Assembly: GCA_947095585.1 (NCBI GenBank)
Contig: OX352761.1
Coordinates: 64,990,882-65,054,881, forward strand
Direction: 5' to 3'
DNA: 64,000 nt
Source: Nephrocerus scutellatus
Lineage: Eukaryota; Arthropoda; Insecta; Diptera; Pipunculidae
Shown: positions 32,740-41,730 of the stretch, one piece after another
Layout of the letters: each line of letters starts with the position of its first letter
Position numbering within the stretch: position 1 is the first letter of the stretch
Notes under the pieces: model-generated
Database searches by the model: none
What the model saw: the letters and a program-made list of their open reading frames with translations, nothing else
What the model was told of the DNA's origin: nothing
Translations under genes and position numbers: made by a program

Positions 32740-32950
32740 GATTTTGTGGCGGTCTGTGGTTAGATAACCATAACCTAAGGTTTTCCTTGGTGTGGTTCCT
32801 CTTCTTGCAGTAATTGCAAGTAAGAAATTTTACTTCTTTTTTAATGGGACGCCTACCCTGAAAGTTTTGGAATTGATTGTTTCGGTAACACGTTTCTCTC
32901 GTGTGACCGGGCTTACCGCAAGTATGACAATATATAGTAGTTTGCGGATT
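32740..32950 (-). pseudogene. Gypsy gag zinc knuckles (second one broken)
   Basis: The first knuckle at 32888-32928 reads 'CHTCGKPGHTRETC', a perfect Cys-x2-Cys-x4-His-x4-Cys. The second at 32779-32818 reads 'CNYCKKRNHTKENL', in which the last Cys is lost. From that point the sequence matches a 35-base segment also found in the BEL gag region (33896-33930). These knuckles would bind the element's RNA. Confidence 0.75.
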
Positions 32951-32961
32951 TCTGTGAGAAG

Positions 32962-33405
32962 CTAATTTATTTTGGTAAATTTTTTTAGATTATTAAGGGC
33001 CGTGCAAACCCGTTCGCCAAATTCCTTGACCGATTCTTTGTATCTATGCTTTGTGGTCAACAGCTCATTATGGGCAGAGGAACGCGTTTTTACCTCCTTA
33101 TATTCTGACTCGAGCTTCTCCTTTAGAGCCGCCCAAGTCGTGAGTGAGTTGAACTGAGTCAACTCGAATGCGGGACCCTGTAGCCTTGTCTTAACGATGG
33201 CCAGAAATGTGGGTTCATCACTCTCTTTTACAGAGGTGAAGAGAATATCACCGCAAGAGGTGAAATTATCCAAATCGGCTGGCTTCCCATCGAAAAGGGG
33301 TATGATGTTATTAACATTAGAAATACTAGTTTTAATGTCCATGTCGGACGACTCCTCTTCAGGAATAACTTCCAAATCGGACAAAAAACTCAAATTTGAA
33401 GACAA
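32962..33405 (-). pseudogene. Gypsy gag, capsid-like part
   Basis: 147 codons. 'IIPLFDGKPADLDNFTSCGD', 'FLAIVKTRLQGPAFEL', 'TTWAALKEKLESEYKEVKT' and 'RYKESVKEFGERVCTALNNL' give the usual gag capsid pattern of the gypsy group. The reading also continues upstream without a stop to about 33468 ('VTKQISRQAKAIADTN'), but no ATG was seen there. The first ATG at 33405 may therefore be internal. Zinc knuckles follow after a frame change. Confidence 0.75.
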
Positions 33406-33737
33406 ATTAGTATCAGCAATAGCTTTTGCTTGCCTACTAATTTGCTTAGTGACTGGTCTTCTTATTTTGAAAAAAAAAATTTACTAGCCCAAACACAAAA
33501 AACAATATTCACAGCACAAAAACAAAATTCGCGAAAAATATCGGGGTAATACAATCAGAATTCGTGAAAAAATATCGGAGTAAAAAAAATTCGCGAAAAA
33601 AAAGAAATATCGGAATAATATAAAGAGAGAGAAAAAGGTTTGCAGTAAAAGGAAAAACCCAAGATTCAACGGAAATAATAAAAAAAAATTATTATATATG
33701 TATATATATTATTATATTTAAAAAAAACGAGAAGGAT

Positions 33738-34273
33738 TGTTATACCTTAATTTTTGTTGGTTTTACTGCTATTGTACGTTTCGATGGTTCTGCTGCTGTT
33801 GATTTTGTTGCGAGTGTTGTTGCTGTTGCTGCTGAATTTTTTCTGCTTGCTGCTGCTGTTGTTGCTATTGCTGCTGAATTTTTTCTGCTTTTTTTTGTGG
33901 CGGCCTGTGGTTAGATAACCGTAACCTCGGTGTGCTGTTGTTGTGGCTGGGAGTTAATCTGCTGCTTGATGTTGTTGTCGTTGCTGGGAGTTAATCTGCC
34001 GCTTGCTGTTGTTGTCGTTGTAGGGTTGCTGGGTTGCATTCTAACTTATCGATAGATTCTAGTTTGGTTTGGAATTTATCAAAACGAGCAAGATGACTAT
34101 CTAATAAACCAAGCCTGGCCTCCAACGCGCTGATGCTCCACGATTCTCCTTTGCTCTCCAGTAGAGCCTTAAATTTCGTCAGCTGCCCCGTTGGGCCCGA
34201 AGCTCCTGCACCCCCTTGGAAGTGCTCGATGTTTCCATTTTGTTTTCCTCGTCAGAATTCGGCATTTGTCGAG
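33738..34273 (-). pseudogene. BEL-1 gag N-terminal part
   Basis: Starting at ATG 34271-34273 the - strand reads 'MPNSDEENKMETSSTSKGVQ', 'ELRAQRG' and, after a one-base frame change, 'LTKFKALLESKGESWSISAL', 'EARLGLLDSHLARFDKFQTK' and 'LESIDKLECNP'. The RG..K/T-K-F and 'D.F...Q..IE'-like pattern is that of BEL/Pao gag. A Gln/Ser-rich tail (CAG-type repeats, about 33780-33990) follows. It is joined to the gypsy leader at about 33737. Confidence 0.65.
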
Positions 34274-34585
34274 AAATGCACGAGTTAGTGGAATTAACGA
34301 ACTACAATTTTGACCGTGGATGCTGGAAAATTAACGATTCTGTGCCGCCGAAATTCCGCAGCACTGCACTCACAGGCCCGAAATGTGCAAATCAACTATA
34401 GTTTTGATGCACTTTTATATATTAAGGTTAGGCGCACGAGCCATAACCTTGAACCGAGATAAAGTCTACCGCGTGGTTTGACGATAGCGAACGACAACGA
34501 CAAACAGAACTCACTGTACAATAAACGGCTGCAAACGATGGCGTCTTCCGCTAATGTAATTTTGTTTTATTGGAATTTGCACTAT
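34274..34585 (-). other. BEL-1 leader between PBS and gag
   Basis: About 310 bases without ORFs lie between the primer-binding site and the gag start. This is the expected 5' untranslated leader of the LTR element. Confidence 0.5.
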
Positions 34586-34601
34586 CACGTCGGGGTCACC
34601 A
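34586..34601 (-). promoter_or_regulatory. tRNA-Trp-type primer-binding site (PBS)
   Basis: The - strand reads TGGTGACCCCGACGTG, complementary to the 3' end of tRNA-Trp including its CCA as I recall it. One base upstream the LTR ends with ...CCTCAACA. PBS next to an LTR end in CA, with gag downstream, fixes this as the 5' side of an LTR element. The tRNA match should be checked. Confidence 0.7.
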
Positions 34602-34602
34602 A

Positions 34603-34745
34603 TGTTGAGGCACCGAGCTTTTTCGGTTCCCTTTTTTTGCAAATAGATAATCTTCATCCAAAAGTTTACACCAATGCATTTTACAAAGAACATTTACATT
34701 TAAATCAAATATTTTTGTAATCAATAAAGTATTGACAAGAGCACA
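34603..34745 (-). mobile_element. BEL-1 right LTR, distal part
   Basis: On the - strand this runs from TGTGCTCTTGTCAATAC to ...GGTGCCTCAACA, directly before the PBS. Bases 34716-34745 are identical to 21101-21130 in the left LTR. At 34745/34746 the 9.6-kb block begins, and the LTR resumes at 44366. The part 34603-34715 has no match in the left copy. Confidence 0.65.
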
Positions 34746-35261
34746 CCCTAGTAACAATGAAACCATTTTTTAGCATTTGTAGCAAAATTTTGTTACTTTT
34801 TTGGTCATAGTGACCAGTGTCCGTGACTGAATAGTCAAAAGCTATTTAGCATTATTCATGTGTCAAGAAATCATTATCCTGACCAAGAATATAGCTAATT
34901 TGTTTTTATGACTAAAAAGCATTTATAGGGGCAATTTTGTCACACGCAAAATGGCACAATAGTCACGACAGCATCGATTTGGCTTTAAAGTAAATAAGCA
35001 TTCATAAAAGTTTTTATGCTATAGTATTGCTTATTTGCAATTATGCGAGCTAATTAGCAAAAAAAATAGCACAAAAGTCACTACAGTAGTACGTTAGTCA
35101 TAAAAGTAGAAAAGTCTTCTCAAAAGATATTATGCTACATAATTGCTTTCGTGATTGGTACGTTTCATTTATTTCATTTTGTCATATTGACATTATTAGG
35201 TCTGTTACCGTAATCGAAAAAATATTACTAAAATGATTTAGCCAACTTTTACTACAAAAAT

Positions 35262-35820
35262 TTCTGTGACCCAGCACTCACAATGAAAAACTTTTGCCTT
35301 TTTACTTACAAGATTGTATGGATTTTGGTTTTGGCAAGAAAAAATGTTTGCTCGTTATGTTGGAAATCCATGTTTTTTATTGTCAGATCAGGGTGAGTAA
35401 CATGTGAACATTTGTCAAAAACGAATTTATTGACAACTAATTTATATGTCGTTCATTTGTTTCTACACTTCCCTTACCAAGTGCGCCAATTTTTGGCACT
35501 AAACGAAAAAAAATGTGCAGTGCACGTTTTGTATGTTAATTTGTGTCGAAATGGTCGCATAAATAAAAACCGGGTTAATTTTTTTTTAAATTTTATGGGA
35601 GCCCCCCGACCCCGTGGGCCAAGGGGCCTCTAATTTTAATAGAAAGTGTTGTCTCCGGATATACACATGTGTGCAAAATTTCAATAAAATCGGGCTTTGG
35701 GAAGTGGGATCGCAAGATTCCACGACAGACGACCGACGACCGACATCCGTGCCACGGGCAAGTGAAGTTAATATAGAGAATTTAAAAAGACAAAAGTTTT
35801 TCATTGTGAGAGCAGGGTTA
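35262..35820. mobile_element. Inverted-repeat (MITE-like) segment around an HLE
   Basis: Left 'cagcactcacaatgaaaaac' (about 35273) and right 'gtttttcattgtgagagcag' (about 35796) are inverted repeats of about 28 bases. A third related end (reverse 'ccctgatctgacaataaaaa') lies at about 35390. The HLE at 35570-35783 is inside. There are no genes; it could be a nested MITE. Confidence 0.5.
35570..35783. mobile_element. HLE short repeat
   Basis: It contains 'tgggagccccccgacccc', 'aaagtgttgtctccgg', 'acacatgtgtgcaaaattt', 'aatcgggctttgggaag', 'gacgaccgacgaccgac' and ends 'gggcaagtgaagttaata' plus 'tagagaattt'. This is one of the cleanest copies of the family. Non-coding. Confidence 0.7.
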
Positions 35821-35989
35821 CTTGAGAATGTTTAATTTTGCCGTAAGGGATTTTGACAGTTTCTACCAAGCCAACAATTTTGTGGTTTTATGCGTTCCCG
35901 TACTTTTTTGTGTGCTCGTTCACTCTTAGAGGTTTTATGTCAATTTTCTCTTTCATTAAATTTTACTATAAAAAGTACGGGAACGGGCC

Positions 35990-36245
35990 TATTATTTTCT
36001 CTGTTACTTCTATTGTGTCATGGCCTACTTAAAAACTATTTGTTTAGTTTTGGTGTTTTCAGTCATTGTCATATGGAAAAGTTAGCTTGCATTATCAATG
36101 ACTAACTTTCTATATAATATGCTATTTAGAAAATTTCGTGACAAAATGTAATTTTTTTTTTAGATTTTGTCATCAGAATAGCTAATTAACCATGGAATGG
36201 CTATTTAGCACACGATGTGAATATTTTGTAATATTGACATATTGC
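35990..36245. repeat. Block-internal repeat D, copy 1
   Basis: It matches 39838-40066 over most of its length: 'gtcatggcctact', 'catatggaaaagttag', 'atgctatttag', 'tgacaaaatg', 'ttttgtcatcag' and 'atattttgtaatattgac'. The two copies flank the HLE / hAT-3 / HLE segment in the same orientation. Confidence 0.65.
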
Positions 36246-36326
36246 TACACCCAGAAAAAGCATTGTTTAGATAATTTAAATAAATGAAAAATCATTCAAT
36301 CTATGCATTTTCGGGTTGTAAATGGA

Positions 36327-36797
36327 GCCAAGAAAAAAAACAACCCATAAAAATTAAAATTTTTCTTGTAAATTCTCTAATCGGGGATACACACACACAC
36401 ACACTGCGTGCTCGTTTTGTGGCAAAATCATTCACCAAATGACGCAGCGTGATTTGATGCGATATAGCGATATTTAAAAATTGTATATTGGGGTCCCCAA
36501 GGGGCCGATCGCTCCAAATTTAAAAAAAAAGGGTTTTCCATCGAAGACACACATGTGTACAAAATTTAAAGAAAATCGGGTAAATTTGTAAAATATTTGT
36601 ATGGGAGCCCCCCGACCCCGCGGCCCGAGGGGCCTCAAATTTTAATAGAAAGTGTTGTCTTGGGAGATATACATGTGTGCAAAATTTCAATAAAATCGGG
36701 CTGTAGGAAGTGCGTTAAAAATTGATCACAAGATTTGGCCAGCCAGCCAGCCAGCCACGGGCAAGTGAAGTTAATATAGAGAATTTAAAAAATTTCG
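36327..36797. mobile_element. HLE long form, copy next to hAT-3 (left)
   Basis: Nearly the same as 39313-39833. It has 'caacccataaaaattaaaat', an (AC)n run at about 36390, 'gatttgatgcgatatagcg', 'ggggtccccaaggggccg', 'catgtgtacaaaattt', 'agccccccgaccccgcgg' and 'cacgggcaagtgaagtta' plus 'atatagagaattt'. Non-coding. Confidence 0.75.
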
Positions 36798-37625
36798 ATT
36801 CAAGTATGTTACATTGGTAATTTAAGTACCATAATACGTTCTTCAACTAAAACATGTTTGCATTTCTATGAATCACGTTCGTCTTAAAAAGTTAGATTTA
36901 AGTAAACGTTTACCGCGTTTAGATCAAATAATTTTATATTTGGGTTCCATTTGTGCGCGTAAACGCTAGAGCACTTACGAGCTAGAGCGATCGAGCTGAG
37001 TTTTTGCATGTAAATGCGCATCGAAAGATTTTGAGTTTGATAGATAGAGAAAAAAGAGATAGAGAAGGCACAGAAATTTTTCGTCATTCCGTGTTTTGTT
37101 TATGGTGTTATTCAGGAGGTTGCGTAGTAAGGTATGTATGTAGGTATTTCGCATACACAACTCCGCGCACAGGAGAATTGTCAAAACCAATCCTATTTCG
37201 ATTCAATTCTAACTCGATCCCTCTAATCCGGTTACAGCAAAAACCTGGATCGATAAATTCCAGGTGGACTAATGCAATTCAATCTCAATCCGGTCCGGTT
37301 GTCAAGTTCTTGGCTTCATGCTACTTTAATACGTCGCAGTCGAGTGTGGGACGGTTTGCGTGCGTTTAATATAGCACTAGCTATATTTAATGCTAAACCG
37401 GTTATGCGCAAAGCAAAATTACTCTGAGAATGTGTGTTCGCTGTGACTGCAGTAAATAACAAAATAATTTTATATGTTAATTCACTAGAGTGCATAAAGT
37501 CTACTTTCGAAGCTAGTTTAAAGTGGATGAAATAGTCATTTTCGTCTATGGACATGTGAAAACCAACTTTTACACAGGGATGTATGAATTTTCGGAGTAA
37601 TTTCTATGCGAGTGAACATGCCATT
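36798..37625. other. Unassigned spacer
   Basis: Mixed A/T-rich sequence between the HLE and hAT-3. Open frames on both strands are short (under 125 codons) and show no motif I recognise. I see nothing to annotate. Confidence 0.5.
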
Positions 37626-38228
37626 ATTGCCATTAGTGATGTGCCAAACTTAAAATTTCTCAAACCGAGTTAAACCGAGTTGGAATTGAAGCAAACCGAG
37701 TTGCAAACCGAATTGGCAAAAATATTTGAACTATTTTTCTTTATACCTGTTGTTTGAAAAAGTAAAAACAAAGGGTTATATGCCGTAATTACAGTTTTTA
37801 ATCAATTAAATAAAAAATTATTTATTAGATAACAAAAAAAAATCAAATAAACTAAATAAAAAACTTTGGAGCCAAAAAAAATACTTCATTCATTCTTTAA
37901 TCAAGACCACCAAATCTTGTTTCTAGTGTGGAAAGTTTTCAGTAAACCGGAAGAAGGAAAAGTTTTTTGCAAAGAATGATCTTCGTCTTATAAGTATTAT
38001 GAAAATACTACTATATTGATGGTGCATATTAAATAAAACACCCAGGTGAATTCTTAGACATTGTTGATGCAGTTCTAAAAAAATTGAGACTATTGCTTTT
38101 TTCAATATTTTTTTTTTATTTGTCTATCTTTTTTATTATCAAGAATCTTGACTTTTTTGATGGAACTGATAACAGCGTTTATCTGAGTCTCTTAACATGG
38201 GGTTTTTCTAGATTAGACGATTGTGGAG

Positions 38229-38520
38229 TCACAATATCAGCCATTGCTTGGCTTGTGGAAGGCTGAGCATTTGTACTTTGGACAATGTCAGTATTAACCA
38301 TCCCATCAACATGTCTAAAAATTCACCAATGTGTTTTTTTATGTGTATCGTCAATGTACTCGTATTTCCAGAATACTTGTATGACGAAGAACATTTCTTG
38401 TAAATGACTTTTCCTTCTTCTGATTTATTAAAAACCTCCCACACTAGAGACTTTTTTCTATAGCCCGAACCCGGCATTATTTTCTTCGTAAAATAAACGT
38501 ACACGTTGGGATAAAACTTA
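38229..38520 (-). pseudogene. hAT-3 BED-type zinc finger remnant
   Basis: Within a 129-codon frame the - strand reads 'KKSLVWEVFNKSEEGKVI', 'YKKCSSSYKYSGNTSTL' and 'TIHIKKH'. This is the BED pattern (Trp..Phe, Cys-x2-Cys, Thr-x-x-Leu-x-x-His-x4-His). The first Cys is replaced by Tyr. BED fingers sit at the N-terminus of many hAT transposases and bind the element ends. The rest of the enzyme is absent. Confidence 0.65.
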
Positions 38521-38859
38521 TGAAAAACAGTACTGTACTGTAATATCTGCCACCGTAACAAAAGAAACTGAAACGAAGCAGAATACGAACCAAAAATAGA
38601 TATTGAAAAAGTTTGCAACTCGGTTTAACTCGGTTTGTATTGTATAAAAACCGTAAAATTTCATAACCGATGTTTCTCTATACGCTTGACTTGGTTCGAT
38701 GGTTCGATTATTCGATGGAGCTCACAACGAAACAGCGCATACAGTGCCACCGTCTCATGAGAAACCGAACCGAAAAACAATATATATGTACTGCTTTCCA
38801 ACTCGACTTTATATATGCGTACATTCATGTATTAACTTATCCTTACCAACCAAACCGAA

Positions 38860-39058
38860 TCGTCTGTTCAACTCGGTTGTTCAATGCAGTTTTGGCATTA
38901 CATTTGTTGGTTTGTTCTTTCGGTTTCGCCAACTCGGTTTGATGTAAATACAACTCGGTCGTCTGTTCAACTCGGTTTTTCAATGCAGTTTTGGCATTAA
39001 ATTTTTTGGTTCGTTCTTTCGGTTTCGCCAACTCGGTTTGATGCAAATACAACTCGGT
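38860..39058. repeat. 99-bp tandem duplication near hAT-3 end
   Basis: 'cgtctgttcaactcggtt' at 38861 recurs at 38960. The two units share 'caatgcagttttggcatta' and 'ttcggtttcgccaactcgg'. Subterminal repeats of this kind are usual transposase-binding regions in hAT elements; function here is inferred only. Confidence 0.8.
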
Positions 39059-39312
39059 TTAACTCGGTTTGGCAATAACTCGGTTTGAACCGGTTTATGA
39101 ACTCGAGTTGACACATCACTAATTGCCATTATGCATACTGCCTATTGTAGTGAAACGCGTTTGTTATTTCTAATTTTGGATCCAACAGTATTTTTCAAAA
39201 CTGTGTACGTTTACATTTTCACTAAAGCCTTGTTTGAGCTGAAAACGTTTTTGTTTTATTTAAACATATAATTTTGGCAATTTACGCATTTGAGAGTGCA
39301 TTTTTATATCAA

Positions 39313-39833
39313 AAAAAAATCAACCCATAAAAATTAAAATTTTTCTTGTAAATTCTCTAATCGGGGATACACACACACACACACACACACACTGCGTGCT
39401 CGTTTTGTGGCAAAATCATTCACAAATGACGCAGCGGCAGCGAACAGCGCTGCTCACAAAGCACAGACCTCAGAGTTTGCCGTGATCTGATGCGATATAG
39501 CGATATTTAAAAATTGTATATTGGGGTCCCCAAGGGGCCGATCGCTCAAAATTTTTACAAAAAGTGTTTTCCATCGAAGACACACATGTGTACAAAATTT
39601 AAAGAAAATCGGGTAAATTTTGTAAAATATTTGTATGAGAGCCCCCCGACCCCGCGGCCCGAGGGGCCTCAAATTTTAATACAAAGTGTTGTCTTGGGAG
39701 ATATACATGTGTGCAAAATTTCAATAAAATCGGGCTGTAGGAAGTGGGTTAAAAATTGATCACAAGATTTGGCCAGCCAGCCAGCCAGCCACGGGCAAGT
39801 GAAGTTAATATAGAGAATTTAATAACCAATGTT
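39313..39833. mobile_element. HLE long form, copy next to hAT-3 (right)
   Basis: Same module order as 36327-36797, with a longer (AC)n run (about 39369-39392) and an extra 'gcagcgaacagcgctgctc' segment. That extra segment is also seen in the variant near 6765. Same orientation as the left copy, so the two are long direct repeats around hAT-3. Confidence 0.75.
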
Positions 39834-39837
39834 TATC

Positions 39838-40066
39838 TTTATTTCAGTGTATTATGGCATGGACTACTTTAAAATTATTTGCTTGTTGTGTGTATAACTA
39901 TTTAGTCATACGGAAAAGTTAGTTTGCTTTCCCAATTATGCTATTTAGCAAACTTCATGACAAAATAGCATTTTTTTAATGTATTTTTGTCATCAGCATT
40001 ATTTAGAAGCTGTAGAATGACTATTTAACACTCTTCGTGAATATTTTGTCATATTGACATTTTTGC
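39838..40066. repeat. Block-internal repeat D, copy 2
   Basis: Second copy of the D sequence (see 35990-36245), with 'atgctatttagcaaacttc', 'tgacaaaatagc' and 'gtgaatattttgtcatattg'. Confidence 0.65.
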
Positions 40067-40372
40067 CTCTGGTACAGCTATTATGTGACCAACCATCCAT
40101 CCACCATCTTTTTTACTTTTATATAATTTTTTCCCAATTTTTGCATTATTTATTGAAGTTTTTTTCTTTATTTTCTTAGTTTTGCTCAGCCTTATGTAGA
40201 AAAGAAATACATTTTCCTTCCTATCTTTTCTCCAATATTTTGTAATTACTTCAAAAACCATTTTTCTAGGTAAAACAAATAAGATGTTTTTTTAAGGGCT
40301 ATTGTAGTTTTCAGTCCTACTTTTTAAAACTAGCAGATGAAACTTTCTTCGCACCTAATTTTGGGTTAATTA

Positions 40373-41655
40373 AGGGTGTTTTTTAGGGAGGTTTGTTTTT
40401 CCGATAGATGTCGTTTTATTTTATGACAGTTGTTTTGACAGCTCAAAGTGGCATTTCTACTCAGTATTGTTTGGCAAATCATTATGAATAGGTTAACTCC
40501 AGAACAACGTTTTCAAATCGTGGAAATTTATTTTCAAAATCAGTGTTCAATTAAAAATGTTTATAGAGCACTTCGTGAATTTTATGGTGCACATAATCGT
40601 CCGTCAGAGACCACCATAAAGAACGTAATTACCAAATTTCGGTCTACATTCACTCTTTTGGATGCCAAGCCACCGACAAGAATGAGAAGAGTTCGTACAG
40701 AAGAAAATATTGCTGTCGTTGAGGCCAGTGTCGAAGAAAACGACAATTTATCGATTCGTCGTCGTGCTCAGCAAATTGGACTTTGTCCATCGACTTTATG
40801 GAAAATTTTACGTAAAGATTTGGGTTTGGTGCCATACAAAATTCAATTGGTGCAAGAATTAAAGCCACACGACCATCGTTTGCGCCGTGAATTCAGTGAT
40901 TGGTCGTTAAATCAATTGAACGAAGATCCATTTTTTTACCGTAAAATTCTCTTCAGTGATGAGGCGCATTTTTTGTTAAATGGATACGTCAACAAACAAA
41001 ATTGTCGCATTTGGAGCAAAGATAATCCACACGCCGTTCAAGAATTACCAATGCATCCTGATAAATGTACTGTTTGGTGCGGTCTATGGGCTGGTGGGAT
41101 CATCGGTCCATATTTCTTTAAAAATGAGGAAGGACGACGCGTTACCGTGAATGGAAATCGATACAGAACCATGTTAAATGAGTTTTTGTTGTCAAATCTT
41201 GAAGATATGGATATGGATGAAATGTGGTTTCAACAAGATGGTGCCACTTGCCATACAGCACGTGAAACAATCGACTTATTGAAAGAAACTTTCAACGACA
41301 ACATTATTTCGAGAAATGGTCCGGTGAATTGGCCTCCGCGTTCGTGCGATTTGACGCCACTCGATTACTTTTTGTGGGGATACGTGAAGTCATTGGTTTA
41401 TGTGGATAAACCTCAATCGATTGACGCTTTGGAAACCAATATGTCATTGCTGACATACGCCCTCAAATGCTTGAAAAAGTGCTGGAAAATTGGACCTCCA
41501 GAATGACATTTGTGAAAAATAGTCGTGGTAGCCATATGCCAGAAATTGTGTTTAAATGTTAAATGCCAAAAAATTATCTACCAAATAAAAAAAAATTTTG
41601 GTCATTTCATAATTTTATATGTGTTTTATTCAAAAACCTCTTAAAAAAACACCCT
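40373..41655 (+). mobile_element. Mariner M1 (DD41D, rosa-type), near complete
   Basis: Terminal inverted repeats: left 'agggtgttttttagggagg', right (reversed) 'agggtgtttttttaagagg'. The left end follows a TA; the right flank is TA-rich but offset by one base. It contains one long transposase frame. Copies M2 (48170-49099) and M3 (44502-45447) are related but deleted. Length about 1.28 kb, the usual mariner size. Confidence 0.9.
40484..41506 (+). pseudogene. Mariner M1 transposase, frameshifted near C-terminus
   Basis: I prefer the start at 40484 ('MNRLTPEQRFQIV') over the ATG at 40448, because mariner proteins begin this way. An N-terminal paired helix-turn-helix region comes first ('GAHNRPSETTIKNVI', 'LSIRRRAQQIGLCPSTLWK'). 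The catalytic residues follow: Asp in 'ILFSDEAHFLLNGYV', Asp in 'WFQQDGATCHTA', Asp in 'CDLTPLDYFLWGYVKSL'. With 41 residues between the second and third Asp, it is DD41D, known as the rosa branch. A 7-base deletion near 41440 (seen against M2) changes the last ~25 residues. Catalytic core intact. Confidence 0.88.
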
Positions 41656-41730
41656 ATATATGCGCGCATTTAACACGAGAAAATAGTAACTTTATTATTT
41701 CCTTACGCATAATTCCACCCTTATCATATA

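Larger units (their letters stand above)
29598..33737 (-). mobile_element. Gypsy-type LTR retrotransposon interior
   Basis: The order on the - strand is gag, two zinc knuckles, aspartic protease, a 12-aa repeat region, RT and RNase H, the gypsy (Metaviridae) order. No integrase, env or own LTR was found. The 3' part is missing where LINE A starts, and the 5' side passes through an A/T-rich leader into BEL gag at about 33737. Frameshifts separate nearly every domain. It appears embedded in BEL-1. Confidence 0.85.
37634..39121. mobile_element. hAT-3, non-autonomous, 8-bp TSD ATTGCCAT
   Basis: The termini TAGTGATGTG (left) and CACATCACTA (right) are inverted repeats. Perfect 8-base direct repeats ATTGCCAT at 37626-37633 and 39122-39129 flank them. 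8 bp and a '(C/T)AGTGATGTG' end are typical of hAT. Both sub-ends are packed with 'aactcggttt' words in opposite orientation. Only a zinc finger remnant of the transposase is left. Length 1488 bp. Confidence 0.93.

Noticed and set aside
29595..33405. Envelope gene or infectious errantivirus
   Set aside because: No env-like frame was seen; the gypsy copy is interrupted, lacks integrase and LTRs, and has many frame breaks.
36884..37555. Possible small host genes on both strands
   Set aside because: Overlapping short frames with no motif, splice signals or codon bias visible.
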